Below, piece after piece: positions 35,697-44,810 of a stretch of DNA of 64,000 nucleotides. The first letter of the stretch is position 1, and the number at the start of each line of letters is the position of its first letter. The position numbers were made by a program, and so were the translations under genes. The stretch is from positions 16,859 through 80,858 of the forward strand of contig CBDATZ010000008.1 of assembly GCA_965199845.1 (NCBI GenBank). Reading direction: 5' to 3'. The notes under the pieces were generated by a model that ran no database searches, was not told the DNA's origin, and saw only the letters and a list, made by a program, of their open reading frames with translations. The stretch is from Ilyomonas sp965199845 (GTDB lineage Bacteria; Bacteroidota; Bacteroidia; Chitinophagales; Chitinophagaceae).

Positions 35697-36929
35697 TTAG
35701 CTTTTTAGAAGATTTAAATAAAGCAATTTTTCATACAACTTACCAAAAGCTTTTACTTGTGTTTCGGTCGAAAATTTCGATTTCGCAATTTCAGAAATTG
35801 TGCTTCGGTCAAGCTTATCTATGTTCTTAATACAAATCAGTAACGCTTCCTTTAAACCTTTTGCAGACATTTCATTTGCTAAATAACCATTTTCTCCATT
35901 GGTAATTGTTTCTGTTAAACCACCTATATTAAAGCCAACCACAGGCGTACCGCAGCAAAGGCTTTCTACCATTGCATTGGGAAGGTTGTCTTCCCGGCTT
36001 GGCAACAAAAAAATATCTGCATCATTATAAATTTGGCTGATTTTCTTTTCATCATTTATGCTTCCTTCATACTTTATTTCCGGAAGCTGTGAAGATTTTT
36101 TTACATGACCCACAGCTGTAAAATGGCAACTGTTAAGAATGGTTTTGTCTTGTAATATTTCTAAAATAAAATCAAAACCTTTTCTGTAATTGTGCAGGCT
36201 TTCTGCTACAAACAAAATGTTGACTTTACTCTTTTGGCTTTTACTTTTTTTGTTTATTGTAAAAATATCTGTGTCAATTCCATTCGGAATACAATAATGA
36301 GGAAACCTGCTCAGCAAATCAGATTGTTCAGACAAATGTTGTAACCATTTGGATGGAGTTACTAGTGTAAGCTTATACAGCGGCACACTATTTAAAGCTT
36401 CTTTTTTTAGTCTGATTTGCTCGTCATCCACATCTATCATAGCCTTGCGAAAACGATTTTCGTCTTCTTTATAATGAAAACCACCCTGAAATGGATTCAT
36501 ATCATGTAACGTCCATACAATTGGTTTTTCGTTATAACGAAAAAATGTTTTAAAATCAATAAAATTCGAGATAAAATGAAGATGAATAATATCTGCCTCT
36601 TTTACGAGCGGATGCTGGTGCACATTGGGATAAGGTGTTTTAGCAAAAGAAAAAAGCTCAATTTTATATTTATATTTTCTGATTGAAAAATCGTTTTTTT
36701 GTTCCATATTCAGCGGTAACCCTATTTTCTTAAGAACACGCAGCACTAAATCAAAAAGATGAATTTTTTTATGATATTGAAATGCGGTATCAGATTCTTC
36801 CCCTTTATAAAGAAACAAAAACTTACTTTCATAACCGTGTTGCAAAAGAGCATTGTGTAAACGTAAAGCAGCTATACCTGAGCCTCCTTTCTTAAATGTT
36901 GTTATGTGAAGAATTTTCTTTTTGTTCAT
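35697..36929 (-). CDS. GT4 family glycosyltransferase
   Basis: The 410-residue GT-B protein begins HITTFKKGGSGIAALRLH, has WTLHDMNPFQGGFHY (a motif often seen in polysaccharide GT4s), IPNGIDTDIF, and the donor site SREDNLPNAMVESLCCGTPVV with E-x7-E, then NGENGYLA. It acts on the cytoplasmic face of the membrane. It is followed by the polymerase gene and preceded by the fucosyltransferase on one strand. Confidence 0.9.
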   Translation of the reverse strand: MNKKKILHITTFKKGGSGIAALRLHNALLQHGYESKFLFLYKGEESDTAFQYHKKIHLFDLVLRVLKKIGLPLNMEQKNDFSIRKYKYKIELFSFAKTPYPNVHQHPLVKEADIIHLHFISNFIDFKTFFRYNEKPIVWTLHDMNPFQGGFHYKEDENRFRKAMIDVDDEQIRLKKEALNSVPLYKLTLVTPSKWLQHLSEQSDLLSRFPHYCIPNGIDTDIFTINKKSKSQKSKVNILFVAESLHNYRKGFDFILEILQDKTILNSCHFTAVGHVKKSSQLPEIKYEGSINDEKKISQIYNDADIFLLPSREDNLPNAMVESLCCGTPVVGFNIGGLTETITNGENGYLANEMSAKGLKEALLICIKNIDKLDRSTISEIAKSKFSTETQVKAFGKLYEKLLYLNLLKS

Positions 36930-36973
36930 CTATAAAAAAAATTATCTGATTTATGAGCTTAGGCGATAAACTT

Positions 36974-37825
36974 TTATAAAAAATATTTATTAAATCTATC
37001 GAGAGATACATCTTCATCTTTGGTTTCCATAAATAAAAGATCCTGGTTGCCTAAGAAAGCTGCCCAACTCGAAAATGTACTTGGTGGTCCTAAAATATAC
37101 TTACAATGAGAAAGGAGAAATATGTCTTCAGCAGATGAACCTTTGGCATAAATAATATTCAGATTTTCTTCATCGTCAAATATCAATTCCTCATTCGAAA
37201 CAATAATAAACAAACACTCATCTAACTGAGAAGCAATACATTTCATTTTTGCATAATACTCTGCATTGCTATAAAAATATTTTCCACCTATCCATGTTTT
37301 GTAATCGCCTCTGCGTACATGAATACCAACTAATGTACAATGAGGAAAGTTATTTTTTATAGTGAGTAAGATTTGCCGGGCATTGTTAAAGTTAACCTCA
37401 TTAAAAGACAATTTATCGCGCACAAAATTCTGATATTTTTTTACGCCATCATAATACCTAAAAAACCAGTTTGTAACAACAATAGACCTTTGTCTTTTGT
37501 AAGAAATAAATTCTTTTTCAACAATAAAAGGTGTATTAATGAAAAGAATTTTTTGAAAAAAATTACGATTTCGATTTAAACAAATAATGCCGATAATCTT
37601 GTTTGCATAATTAAAAATAGAAGAATGAGAAAGTAACTTACTAAAGCGGATATTACCTGATTTTAAATTGTTTACATTCAAAAACTTATCAAAGTAATCT
37701 AATTTGGGATAAACAATGATATAATTATATTTAGCTGCAAAAGCAAGCAAATGGGCTATACTGGCAAGTTGATTGCCCAACTGCCCATAACTCGCTAAAA
37801 AATAAAGTTTGGATTTTTTTTCCAT
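36974..37825 (-). CDS. GT11 family alpha-1,2-fucosyltransferase-like protein
   Basis: The 283-residue protein has the GT11 hallmarks: GQLGNQL near the N-terminus (14-20), the HVRRGDY donor-binding motif (169-175), YYAKM, FIIVSNE and the C-terminal GPPSTFSSWAAFLG. GT11 enzymes transfer L-fucose from GDP-fucose, inverting. GDP-fucose is made from GDP-mannose, the same pool that feeds the epimerase at 26436. No fucose synthase gene is in the window. Some GT11 members use other GDP-sugars such as GDP-L-galactose, which would fit this locus; that is inference. Confidence 0.9.
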   Translation of the reverse strand: MEKKSKLYFLASYGQLGNQLASIAHLLAFAAKYNYIIVYPKLDYFDKFLNVNNLKSGNIRFSKLLSHSSIFNYANKIIGIICLNRNRNFFQKILFINTPFIVEKEFISYKRQRSIVVTNWFFRYYDGVKKYQNFVRDKLSFNEVNFNNARQILLTIKNNFPHCTLVGIHVRRGDYKTWIGGKYFYSNAEYYAKMKCIASQLDECLFIIVSNEELIFDDEENLNIIYAKGSSAEDIFLLSHCKYILGPPSTFSSWAAFLGNQDLLFMETKDEDVSLDRFNKYFL

Positions 37826-37887
37826 TTGTTATTAATACAATAATTCTAAATTGTAAGTGTAGTCTTTCTCTTTAAGCTTACAGGTAT

Positions 37888-39195
37888 TTATGAAACAGGC
37901 TGACCAACAGGATCTTTTTTTAATTTTTTTGAAATAAAAAATATCTGCAAAAAAATCATAAGGGCGTATGCAATTACATTCGATACGGCAACGCCTGTTT
38001 CCTGAAAATACTGCGCAGTTATAGTATAAAGAGCCACACAAGTAGTTGCTGCAATAGCATTGATAAGTAAGCTTTTCTTAGTATCGTGTAAAGCATTAAT
38101 CATCGCATCAAAAATTGAATAGATTATCATTAAGCAACTTGTAACAGCTACTATATCTGCATATTTCATAGCATCATTATACTTTCCTGCTGTAAGATAA
38201 TTAATAAGAAAAGGAGAAAACAGCCAGAATCCAACTAAACTGATTGAAACCAAAAGGATTAAAAAGAGAGTGGTTTTTTTTATAGCTTGGATATTTCTGA
38301 GAACCGTATTTTTATAAATATCCGGTTCAAAAGTTTGATAAAACGGAAATAATGCTGTGTATAGATAAGCGCCTATATTTTTTCCGATATTGTACAATCC
38401 TAATTCTTTGGGACGATGCAAACGCTCCAACGCAATGTTATCATAAGTTAATAATGGTAAATACAGAAAAGAGGCTGGCAAAAGCGGAAGAACTAATTTA
38501 AACGCATTTCGTAATACATTTTTTCTGATAACCAGAGGTTGATCTTTTAGTACATGAACTAAGGAAATAAGAAAAAATAAAATTTCAACAATCAAAACAC
38601 CTAAGATTCTTCCATATAGTCCCATTTTTTCGTTAACAACAAAATAAAGTGACAAAATAGTGGTTAACACGCGGTAGCCTGACACAAAAAGGAAATACAA
38701 AAACGGCTTTTGACCAAGGCGATAATTAACCTGTACAAAGCTCTTATAAGTACTTAACACAGCACCTGTAAATACTAAAATTGCAAATGGAAAGAAGGGC
38801 AAAGTTGAGTTAGAATATTTCATGTACCAGAACACGCCCAGGCAACTAATTGGAAAGAAAACAACATTCCATAATAAACTAAATAATACAAGAGTAGCCA
38901 ATACGTTTTTTCGTCCCTCTTCTGTTTCTTTAAAGAAGATAGTCATGTGGTAAGCCGGAAACGAAAGGCTATAAAAACAAACCAGAAAAAGACCAATCGA
39001 GTTTAAATAACCAAAATAGCCAAACTCTTCTGGTGTCATGTACTTTGCAAAAACCGGAGAAGTAAATACAGATACACTAAAATTTATAACGGGAACCAAT
39101 AAATAAAGACCGGTTGTCTTTAGCCTGTTAATAATTGTCTGTTTATTAAGAGAATATTTTTGAAAAAATTTTCGATTCAACCCAACAATCTGCAT
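37888..39195 (-). CDS. oligosaccharide flippase family protein (Wzx-like)
   Basis: The 435-residue protein has about twelve membrane segments and the MOP/Wzx pattern at the N-terminus (FTSPVFAKYMTPEEFGYFGYLNSIG). It would flip the undecaprenyl-linked repeat unit to the periplasm for polymerisation. It lies between the Wzc kinase and the GT11 gene on the same strand, with short gaps. Confidence 0.85.
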   Translation of the reverse strand: MQIVGLNRKFFQKYSLNKQTIINRLKTTGLYLLVPVINFSVSVFTSPVFAKYMTPEEFGYFGYLNSIGLFLVCFYSLSFPAYHMTIFFKETEEGRKNVLATLVLFSLLWNVVFFPISCLGVFWYMKYSNSTLPFFPFAILVFTGAVLSTYKSFVQVNYRLGQKPFLYFLFVSGYRVLTTILSLYFVVNEKMGLYGRILGVLIVEILFFLISLVHVLKDQPLVIRKNVLRNAFKLVLPLLPASFLYLPLLTYDNIALERLHRPKELGLYNIGKNIGAYLYTALFPFYQTFEPDIYKNTVLRNIQAIKKTTLFLILLVSISLVGFWLFSPFLINYLTAGKYNDAMKYADIVAVTSCLMIIYSIFDAMINALHDTKKSLLINAIAATTCVALYTITAQYFQETGVAVSNVIAYALMIFLQIFFISKKLKKDPVGQPVS

Positions 39196-39334
39196 AAGCC
39201 TATTTACCGTTATTCAATCTGGTTTCATAAGAATTGTATTGCATAGTATAAGCGTATTGCTTTTTTATTACTTAAAAAAATACCTGCTAAGCAAAAAAAT
39301 CTTATGTTAGTAAGTGCTGTTTGTAATAAAACAA

Positions 39335-41647
39335 TCATCCAAGCTTTTCGTCAATGGCTTTTGTTTTATATACTTCATTCTTATATTGATATTTATTTCC
39401 GTATCCATAACCACGTCCATATCCTTTCTTAAAGAAACCTCTGCCTTTTACGGAATTGAAAATGATTACCGGATTTTTCAGATCTCTTAATTTGCCGCTT
39501 TCTTCTAACGATTGAATCATGGCTTTTGGAGTATAACCATGTCTTACTACAAACAAAGTCATATCACAATATTCAGTAAGAAGGTAAGCATCTGCAACCG
39601 GGTCAACCGGTGCCGTATCTACAATTACATAATCATATTTTCCTTCCAGGTAATGAAACAAATCATTCAGCTTTTCATTCAGTAATATTTCAGTCGGGTC
39701 AACATCGCCGGTACCAACAGGAATTATAAATAAATTATTATATTCAGATTGAAAAACAATTTCCTCAACTGTACAAGTACTTTCCAGGAAATTAATAACA
39801 CCCGAGTTTTTACTGAGGTTAAAAAGTTCCGTTGTTCTTGGACTTCGTAAATCCAAATCAATCAAAGCAACTCTTTTTTGAGTCGAAGCAAGACTAACCG
39901 CCAGATTGTTGCTAACAAAACTTTTGCCTTCGCCTGTAATGCTCGAGGTAACTAAAATTTTCTTTTGCAGTTTTCGATTACTAAACAAACCAATAGAAGC
40001 TCTCAAGTGCCTGAACTGCTCAGTAATAAAATGATTATTAGGTGAGTTGATTGCAATGATATTATCACTTTTTACATTGGTTAATTCTGCAACAATAGGA
40101 ATATCCGAATAGCTTTCTATATCGTTACGGAACAACACTTTGGTACTAAATAATTCTTTAGCGCTTACAAAAGCAATTCCTAAACCTAAGGCTGCAACGA
40201 GTGCGGCTATAAAAGCGAAAGATTTTTTTGGGCTTTCGGGAAACTCATCCGCCTGTGCCGGATCTATTACTCTGCTGTCAGCTACTGCTGAAGCATAAGT
40301 TAAGTTTGTTTCTTCGCGCTTTTGTAATAAGAAAGAATAAACACTGCTTTTAATAGCTTGCTGCCTGCTAATTTCCAACAATTCTCTTTCTTTTTGTGGT
40401 ATTGTCTGTAAGTTGGAAGAATAGCCACCATTTGTTGCAGACAAATTTTTACGGCTGGCTACTAAGCTACTTTTTCGGGTTTTAATATTATCCTGAAGGC
40501 TTTGTTTTATTTTAGTAATACGATCGGCTATTCCAACAACAATCGGGTTATTTTCTCCTGTTATTTTTCTTTGCTTGTCGTATTCAAGCTCCGATGAATT
40601 CAAATCTTCTACTAACGCCGTTAATACCGGATCGCTTACACCATTTGCTATTGGCACAATACCAACCTTATTATCGTTAGATTTTGCAAAATCTTCAATC
40701 TGGTCTAATACAGACATCTGTACATTAATGTCTGCCACCTTCTGGTCATTTTCACCCACATTCTGTAGGAAAACTTTTCCTTGTTCGCTAAGATCAAATA
40801 CACCTTGCTGTGCTTTATACTGCTGTATTTTGGCTTCAATATCGCTCAATTCACCTTCAACATTTTTTAACCTGTCGTCTAAAAATGTAAGCGTGTTTGA
40901 GGCTAAATTATTTTTTTCTTTTACGGCATCCTGGCTGTAGGTTGCAATCAGGTTGTTTAAGAAGTCTACACCACGTTGCGGCACCTCATCTTTATAAGTA
41001 AGATCTATTATAGTAGATACTTTGCTCGATGTATTTACTTCTAAACCCAGCACAAGTAGGTTTGCCAGTTTCGAAACATTAATCAGCGAAAACGACAATG
41101 GACCTTTTGGCTGCTCAATTTGTTTTTTATTTTTTTCAAATTTTAAAACACCGTAAGGTGTATTTACCCATTGGTTTAAAGGATAATTGCTGTTGGCGAT
41201 ATGAATCTGACCACTTTTATCATACGTAAAATTCACCGGAATTTTTGTTTCCTTTATATTATCCGGATTTTGAACCTGAATAGAAATGGGAGATGTTGTG
41301 TACGCAGAAGCTGTTCTGAAGCGGAGTTTTTCGGAAACAGGAGCGTAGAATCCTAAATTTTTTACTACGTTTTGTACTAACATTTTGGAATGAAGTATTT
41401 CTGTTTCATTCTCAACAATGGTTTTTTCGGAATAAATATTTAAAGATTCCAGGATTTTCGAGTCTTCTACACCCTTTTTTTCATCTTTGATAGAAATGGT
41501 TGCAGCAACATTATATACAGGCGACGTTACACTTATATAAATGTAAGCCAGTACAAAGCAGACAATTATCAGAGCAGTAAACAGCGGCCAATAAGGCAGG
41601 TAGCGAAATTTTACTGAACTGAGAAAACTATTTTGATTTTTTTGCAT
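39335..41647 (-). CDS. Wzc-like polysaccharide co-polymerase and tyrosine autokinase
   Basis: The 770-residue protein has a membrane segment (21-41), a Wzz domain and coiled-coil periplasmic part (about 45-470), a second membrane segment (476-496) and a cytoplasmic BY-kinase domain: Walker A SSITGEGKS (568-576), Walker A' VALIDLDLR (593-601) and Walker B YVIVDTAPV (673-681). The C-terminus has six Tyr between 743 and 760 (in GYGRGYGYG and NKYQYKNEVY), the autophosphorylation cluster. Wzc controls chain length and export. It is the first gene of the polysaccharide transcript, after a 700-bp gap. Wza, its outer-membrane partner, is not next to it. Confidence 0.94.
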   Translation of the reverse strand: MQKNQNSFLSSVKFRYLPYWPLFTALIIVCFVLAYIYISVTSPVYNVAATISIKDEKKGVEDSKILESLNIYSEKTIVENETEILHSKMLVQNVVKNLGFYAPVSEKLRFRTASAYTTSPISIQVQNPDNIKETKIPVNFTYDKSGQIHIANSNYPLNQWVNTPYGVLKFEKNKKQIEQPKGPLSFSLINVSKLANLLVLGLEVNTSSKVSTIIDLTYKDEVPQRGVDFLNNLIATYSQDAVKEKNNLASNTLTFLDDRLKNVEGELSDIEAKIQQYKAQQGVFDLSEQGKVFLQNVGENDQKVADINVQMSVLDQIEDFAKSNDNKVGIVPIANGVSDPVLTALVEDLNSSELEYDKQRKITGENNPIVVGIADRITKIKQSLQDNIKTRKSSLVASRKNLSATNGGYSSNLQTIPQKERELLEISRQQAIKSSVYSFLLQKREETNLTYASAVADSRVIDPAQADEFPESPKKSFAFIAALVAALGLGIAFVSAKELFSTKVLFRNDIESYSDIPIVAELTNVKSDNIIAINSPNNHFITEQFRHLRASIGLFSNRKLQKKILVTSSITGEGKSFVSNNLAVSLASTQKRVALIDLDLRSPRTTELFNLSKNSGVINFLESTCTVEEIVFQSEYNNLFIIPVGTGDVDPTEILLNEKLNDLFHYLEGKYDYVIVDTAPVDPVADAYLLTEYCDMTLFVVRHGYTPKAMIQSLEESGKLRDLKNPVIIFNSVKGRGFFKKGYGRGYGYGNKYQYKNEVYKTKAIDEKLG

Positions 41648-42346
41648 GTTTATCCTGTTTTGTAAGAATTTTTGTTAGACTTTGTAAGCCTTTATTAAGA
41701 ATAAAATTTTATTGAATAAATTATTGATTCCAATTTGTAACGTGATAGTTTGGTTATTACGCATTTGCTTTTAAATAAAGCTACATTTTATTCGGCTAAA
41801 AAAAAACGTTTTTATACATAAAAAAGTTTGTTTCAGTTAAGTTCTCATCTCAGAATTAGAACAATTTTCTGATTTTCTTATAATTTGACTCAGTTTAAAA
41901 CTGAATTTGTTTGGTTGATAATTTCCTGCAAAGTTCAAATACAATATTTAAAAAACAGAATACTCGCTTAAAATGTTTTCAAAAAAATCTTTCATAAATT
42001 TTTTAAGTCAATTCTAAAAAAATGATATAGCAAGTAAATATCAACCAATAAAACTTTATATCTTTTATGCATATAACAGTATTTATATTCTACTTGTTTG
42101 CTGCAATTTTATAAAAAAGAAAATATTGGTTTTAAAGTTCGGTAAATAAGCAAACCAAAGGCCATTTTTTAAAATGATGGTATTTCTATAATATTCATAC
42201 TCCTACTGACTGTTTTCGAGAATAAAAGTTTCATAATGAGACAGCCGTCTTATGAAATTTTTCTAACCTGGCGCATTTATTTTGGTCTGGCAAACTATTC
42301 TCAACATAATATCCATCATTATAAAAGTTGATCAAAAGAAAAAGGC
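41648..42346. other. 700-bp AT-rich leader region upstream of the polysaccharide locus
   Basis: No gene is seen. The stretch separates the Wzc gene from the epimerase/GT2 pair and must contain the promoter of the long minus-strand locus and any leader-level control. A minus-strand GAACTTTG near 41929-41936 is one base off the -7 consensus. No riboswitch or convincing hairpin is seen. Confidence 0.5.
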
Positions 42347-42366
42347 TTATTTAAATAAGCCTTTTT
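42339..42366 (-). terminator. terminator overlapping the epimerase stop codon
   Basis: AAAAAGGCTTAT pairs with ATAAGCCTTTTT over 12 bp with a four-base loop. The stop codon of the epimerase lies inside the hairpin. Confidence 0.7.
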
Positions 42367-43486
42367 CTTTCATTTCGTCTATTGACTTTTGGTAATTGTT
42401 TTCGGTAACCGTTTGCGTGTTCACCCATTTTGTAAATCGCTTTACACCTTCTGCAAAATCAACTTTGGGCTGAAATCCTAACAGTGAACTTATTTTTGTA
42501 ATATCGGCAAAGTTGTGCCTGATGTCGCCAAGCCGGTAATTGCCTGAAACATTTACAGGAACCTGCTTGTTATAACCAGCCATCAATTCGTTTACAACTG
42601 TAAAAACATCGGTAGAAATGCCGTTACCTACATTAAACACTTCATTATTAGCTTCTTCTTTTTCAATGCCGAGAATAGTGGCATCTACAACATCATCTAT
42701 AAAAACAAAATCACGGCTTTCTTTACCATCTTCAAATATGTTGATGGCTTTACCATTTTTTATAAGTGTTGAAAAAATAGAGAGAATGCCGGTGTAAGAA
42801 TTGTTAAGCGATTGGTTGGGTCCATATACATTTTGATATCGGAATGCAACTCCGGCAACACCAATCTTCGGACACATAGTCATTACCATTTGCTCCTGGT
42901 TTTGTTTAGTAATGCCATAGATTGATGAAGGATGAATTTTTGAACTTTCGTCGGTAGCTACTAATTGCAGAGGTTTTGTGCAGCCCGGGTATTTTACTTC
43001 AAAATCGCCTTGCTGCATATCCTTATCTTTTCTGTGTTCCGGGTAAACATATCCTTTTTCTTCACTCAGATATTTTCCTTCGCCATAAATAGCACGCGAG
43101 GAAGCGACAACTAACTTTTTTACCTGGTGCTTTTCGGAAGCAAGAATATCAAGCAAAATAGCTGTACCACGTATGTTTACATTTACATAATGCTCAATCT
43201 GGTACATTGATTGACCTGTGCCGGTTTCAGCTGCAAGGTGAACTATAACATCCTGACCTGAAATGGCTTTTCTAAGATCAACGGCAGATGTAACAGAACC
43301 TTTTATAAAATTAACCTTCCCAACAATTAATTGATATGAAGAAGATGTTTTTTCGGGATCATGGCCATGTATCTGTTGGGAGAGATTGTCGAGAACCGAA
43401 ATTTTATGTCCCTTTTCAATTAGTTTAAGTGCCAGGTTGGAACCTATAAATCCGGCGCCGCCGGTAATTAAAATATTTTTGCTCAT
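42347..43486 (-). CDS. NAD-dependent epimerase, dTDP-L-rhamnose 4-epimerase-like
   Basis: The 379-residue extended SDR has GGAGFIGS (9-16), SSRAIYGEGKYL, and SIYGITKQNQEQMV with the catalytic Tyr and Lys, and FRYQNVYGPNQSL. The run of motifs, including YPEHRKDKDM and the CTKPLQLVATDES segment between SSR and SIYG, is typical of the dTDP-6-deoxy-L-hexose (rhamnose) 4-epimerase group. It would give dTDP-6-deoxy-L-talose. The rml genes for dTDP-rhamnose are not in the window. It overlaps a terminator and follows the GT2 gene by 11 bp. Confidence 0.82.
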   Translation of the reverse strand: MSKNILITGGAGFIGSNLALKLIEKGHKISVLDNLSQQIHGHDPEKTSSSYQLIVGKVNFIKGSVTSAVDLRKAISGQDVIVHLAAETGTGQSMYQIEHYVNVNIRGTAILLDILASEKHQVKKLVVASSRAIYGEGKYLSEEKGYVYPEHRKDKDMQQGDFEVKYPGCTKPLQLVATDESSKIHPSSIYGITKQNQEQMVMTMCPKIGVAGVAFRYQNVYGPNQSLNNSYTGILSIFSTLIKNGKAINIFEDGKESRDFVFIDDVVDATILGIEKEEANNEVFNVGNGISTDVFTVVNELMAGYNKQVPVNVSGNYRLGDIRHNFADITKISSLLGFQPKVDFAEGVKRFTKWVNTQTVTENNYQKSIDEMKEKGLFK

Positions 43487-43497
43487 GGTTGTTTTAC

Positions 43498-44385
43498 TTA
43501 ATTAACGGGCATTGCAAAGCCATCTTTAAAGGCTTTTAGCAATGTTTTCTTTTTATCTTTATTGAATTGTAAATATCTAACCGACTGTGTAAGAATAGCA
43601 TAACTTAACGCAAATTGCTTTAAGGGAAATTTATAAAGTTTACGGATAAAATAAACACGATTACGGGCTGCATAGAAAACGGAGAATAAAGATTCGGAAC
43701 CGCCGGTACTGACAGATACTTTATGAAAGATTTCTAGGGAAGGCAGGTATAAAATTTTAAATTTATTTTTTATTGCACGGTATATAAAATCATTATCATC
43801 ATAATACACAAAATAGCGCTCATCCATCAGCCCGATTTTACCAAATACTTTTTTGCTGATGAGCATAAAGCAGGTAGGAGCGTAATTAAAATATTTGATT
43901 TCGTCATACTTGCCATCGTCTTGCTTTTGATCACCTATGGCTTCAGAAGTACCTTTATAATGAATAAAATAGCCGCCGGCAAGCCATATTTTTCGGGTTC
44001 CGTGGTAAAATATTTTTGGTATGATAATATCTTCGTTTTTCCGAACTGCGTAATCCATCATTTCGGCAAGCAGATTTGTTTGCGGAAAATCAATATCATT
44101 ATTTAACAAGATGACGTGTGAAGAACCGTCGCGTAAAGCAAGTTCTATACCTTGATTATTTCCTTTAGCAACACCTGTATTTTCCTGATTTTTTATATGT
44201 GTATAAGCCGGAAGAGAATATTTTGCAAAAAGTTTTTCAATGATTTTATCGGTTTGTTCAGAAGAAGAATTATCAACCATGTAAAGATGATAATCGGTAT
44301 AAGATTGATTAGAAAGGCTTTTTATAAAATCTTCGAGAACCTCATTGCTTTTATATAAAACCGTAATTAAACCTAATGTAGCCAT
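43498..44385 (-). CDS. GT2 family glycosyltransferase, rhamnosyltransferase-like
   Basis: The 295-residue GT-A enzyme has the nucleotide site MVDNSSSE, the metal site LLNNDIDF (D-x-D type) and MDERYFVYYDDNDFIYRA, the C-terminal acceptor/base motif of this group. This pattern is common in rhamnosyltransferases of polysaccharide loci. It forms a two-gene unit with the 4-epimerase that follows, so the epimerase may make its donor. Confidence 0.88.
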   Translation of the reverse strand: MATLGLITVLYKSNEVLEDFIKSLSNQSYTDYHLYMVDNSSSEQTDKIIEKLFAKYSLPAYTHIKNQENTGVAKGNNQGIELALRDGSSHVILLNNDIDFPQTNLLAEMMDYAVRKNEDIIIPKIFYHGTRKIWLAGGYFIHYKGTSEAIGDQKQDDGKYDEIKYFNYAPTCFMLISKKVFGKIGLMDERYFVYYDDNDFIYRAIKNKFKILYLPSLEIFHKVSVSTGGSESLFSVFYAARNRVYFIRKLYKFPLKQFALSYAILTQSVRYLQFNKDKKKTLLKAFKDGFAMPVN

Positions 44386-44810
44386 AATAAATAATGATGT
44401 AAAATAACATCATTATGTTTTAATTTGTTTCAGTTTAATTCATTTTTAATGGATGTAAACAGTATTATTTAGGTAAAGTTTAGTATAAAATAACGTGCCT
44501 TTTACGTTTTCAATAATTAAAAACACAAATAGTTTTTGTTGTAAAAGCTTCTTAAAAATTGAGAAACATCGCTTGTTTTTATAATTCTTGCTTCTTTAAT
44601 AATAGAATAAAAATCTTATTCCTGACTTCGTTTTCAAATTCTGGTGCGGATAAAAAAGGTAAAGTATTTATTGTAAGTCTGATGATCATTTATAACGGCA
44701 AATACATTCATGTCAATATATTGCTTCCTCATAATTACAAACTTAGTTTTAGTTACGATAAATAGAAAGACATTCCTGTTATAATGTAATGAATGCTATA
44801 AGAATCAATA
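44386..44810. other. gene-free stretch between gltX and the GT2 gene
   Basis: A 68-codon plus-strand frame (44559-44765) has biased, low-complexity composition and no recognisable family, so I do not call it. The rest is AT-rich. It must hold the promoter of the GT2-epimerase pair. Confidence 0.5.

Noticed and set aside
37832..38041. Short Cys-rich minus-strand frame overlapping the flippase end
   Set aside because: It is an alternate-frame shadow of the Wzx-like gene.
44559..44765. 68-codon plus-strand frame
   Set aside because: Low-complexity composition, no family and no support from neighbours.
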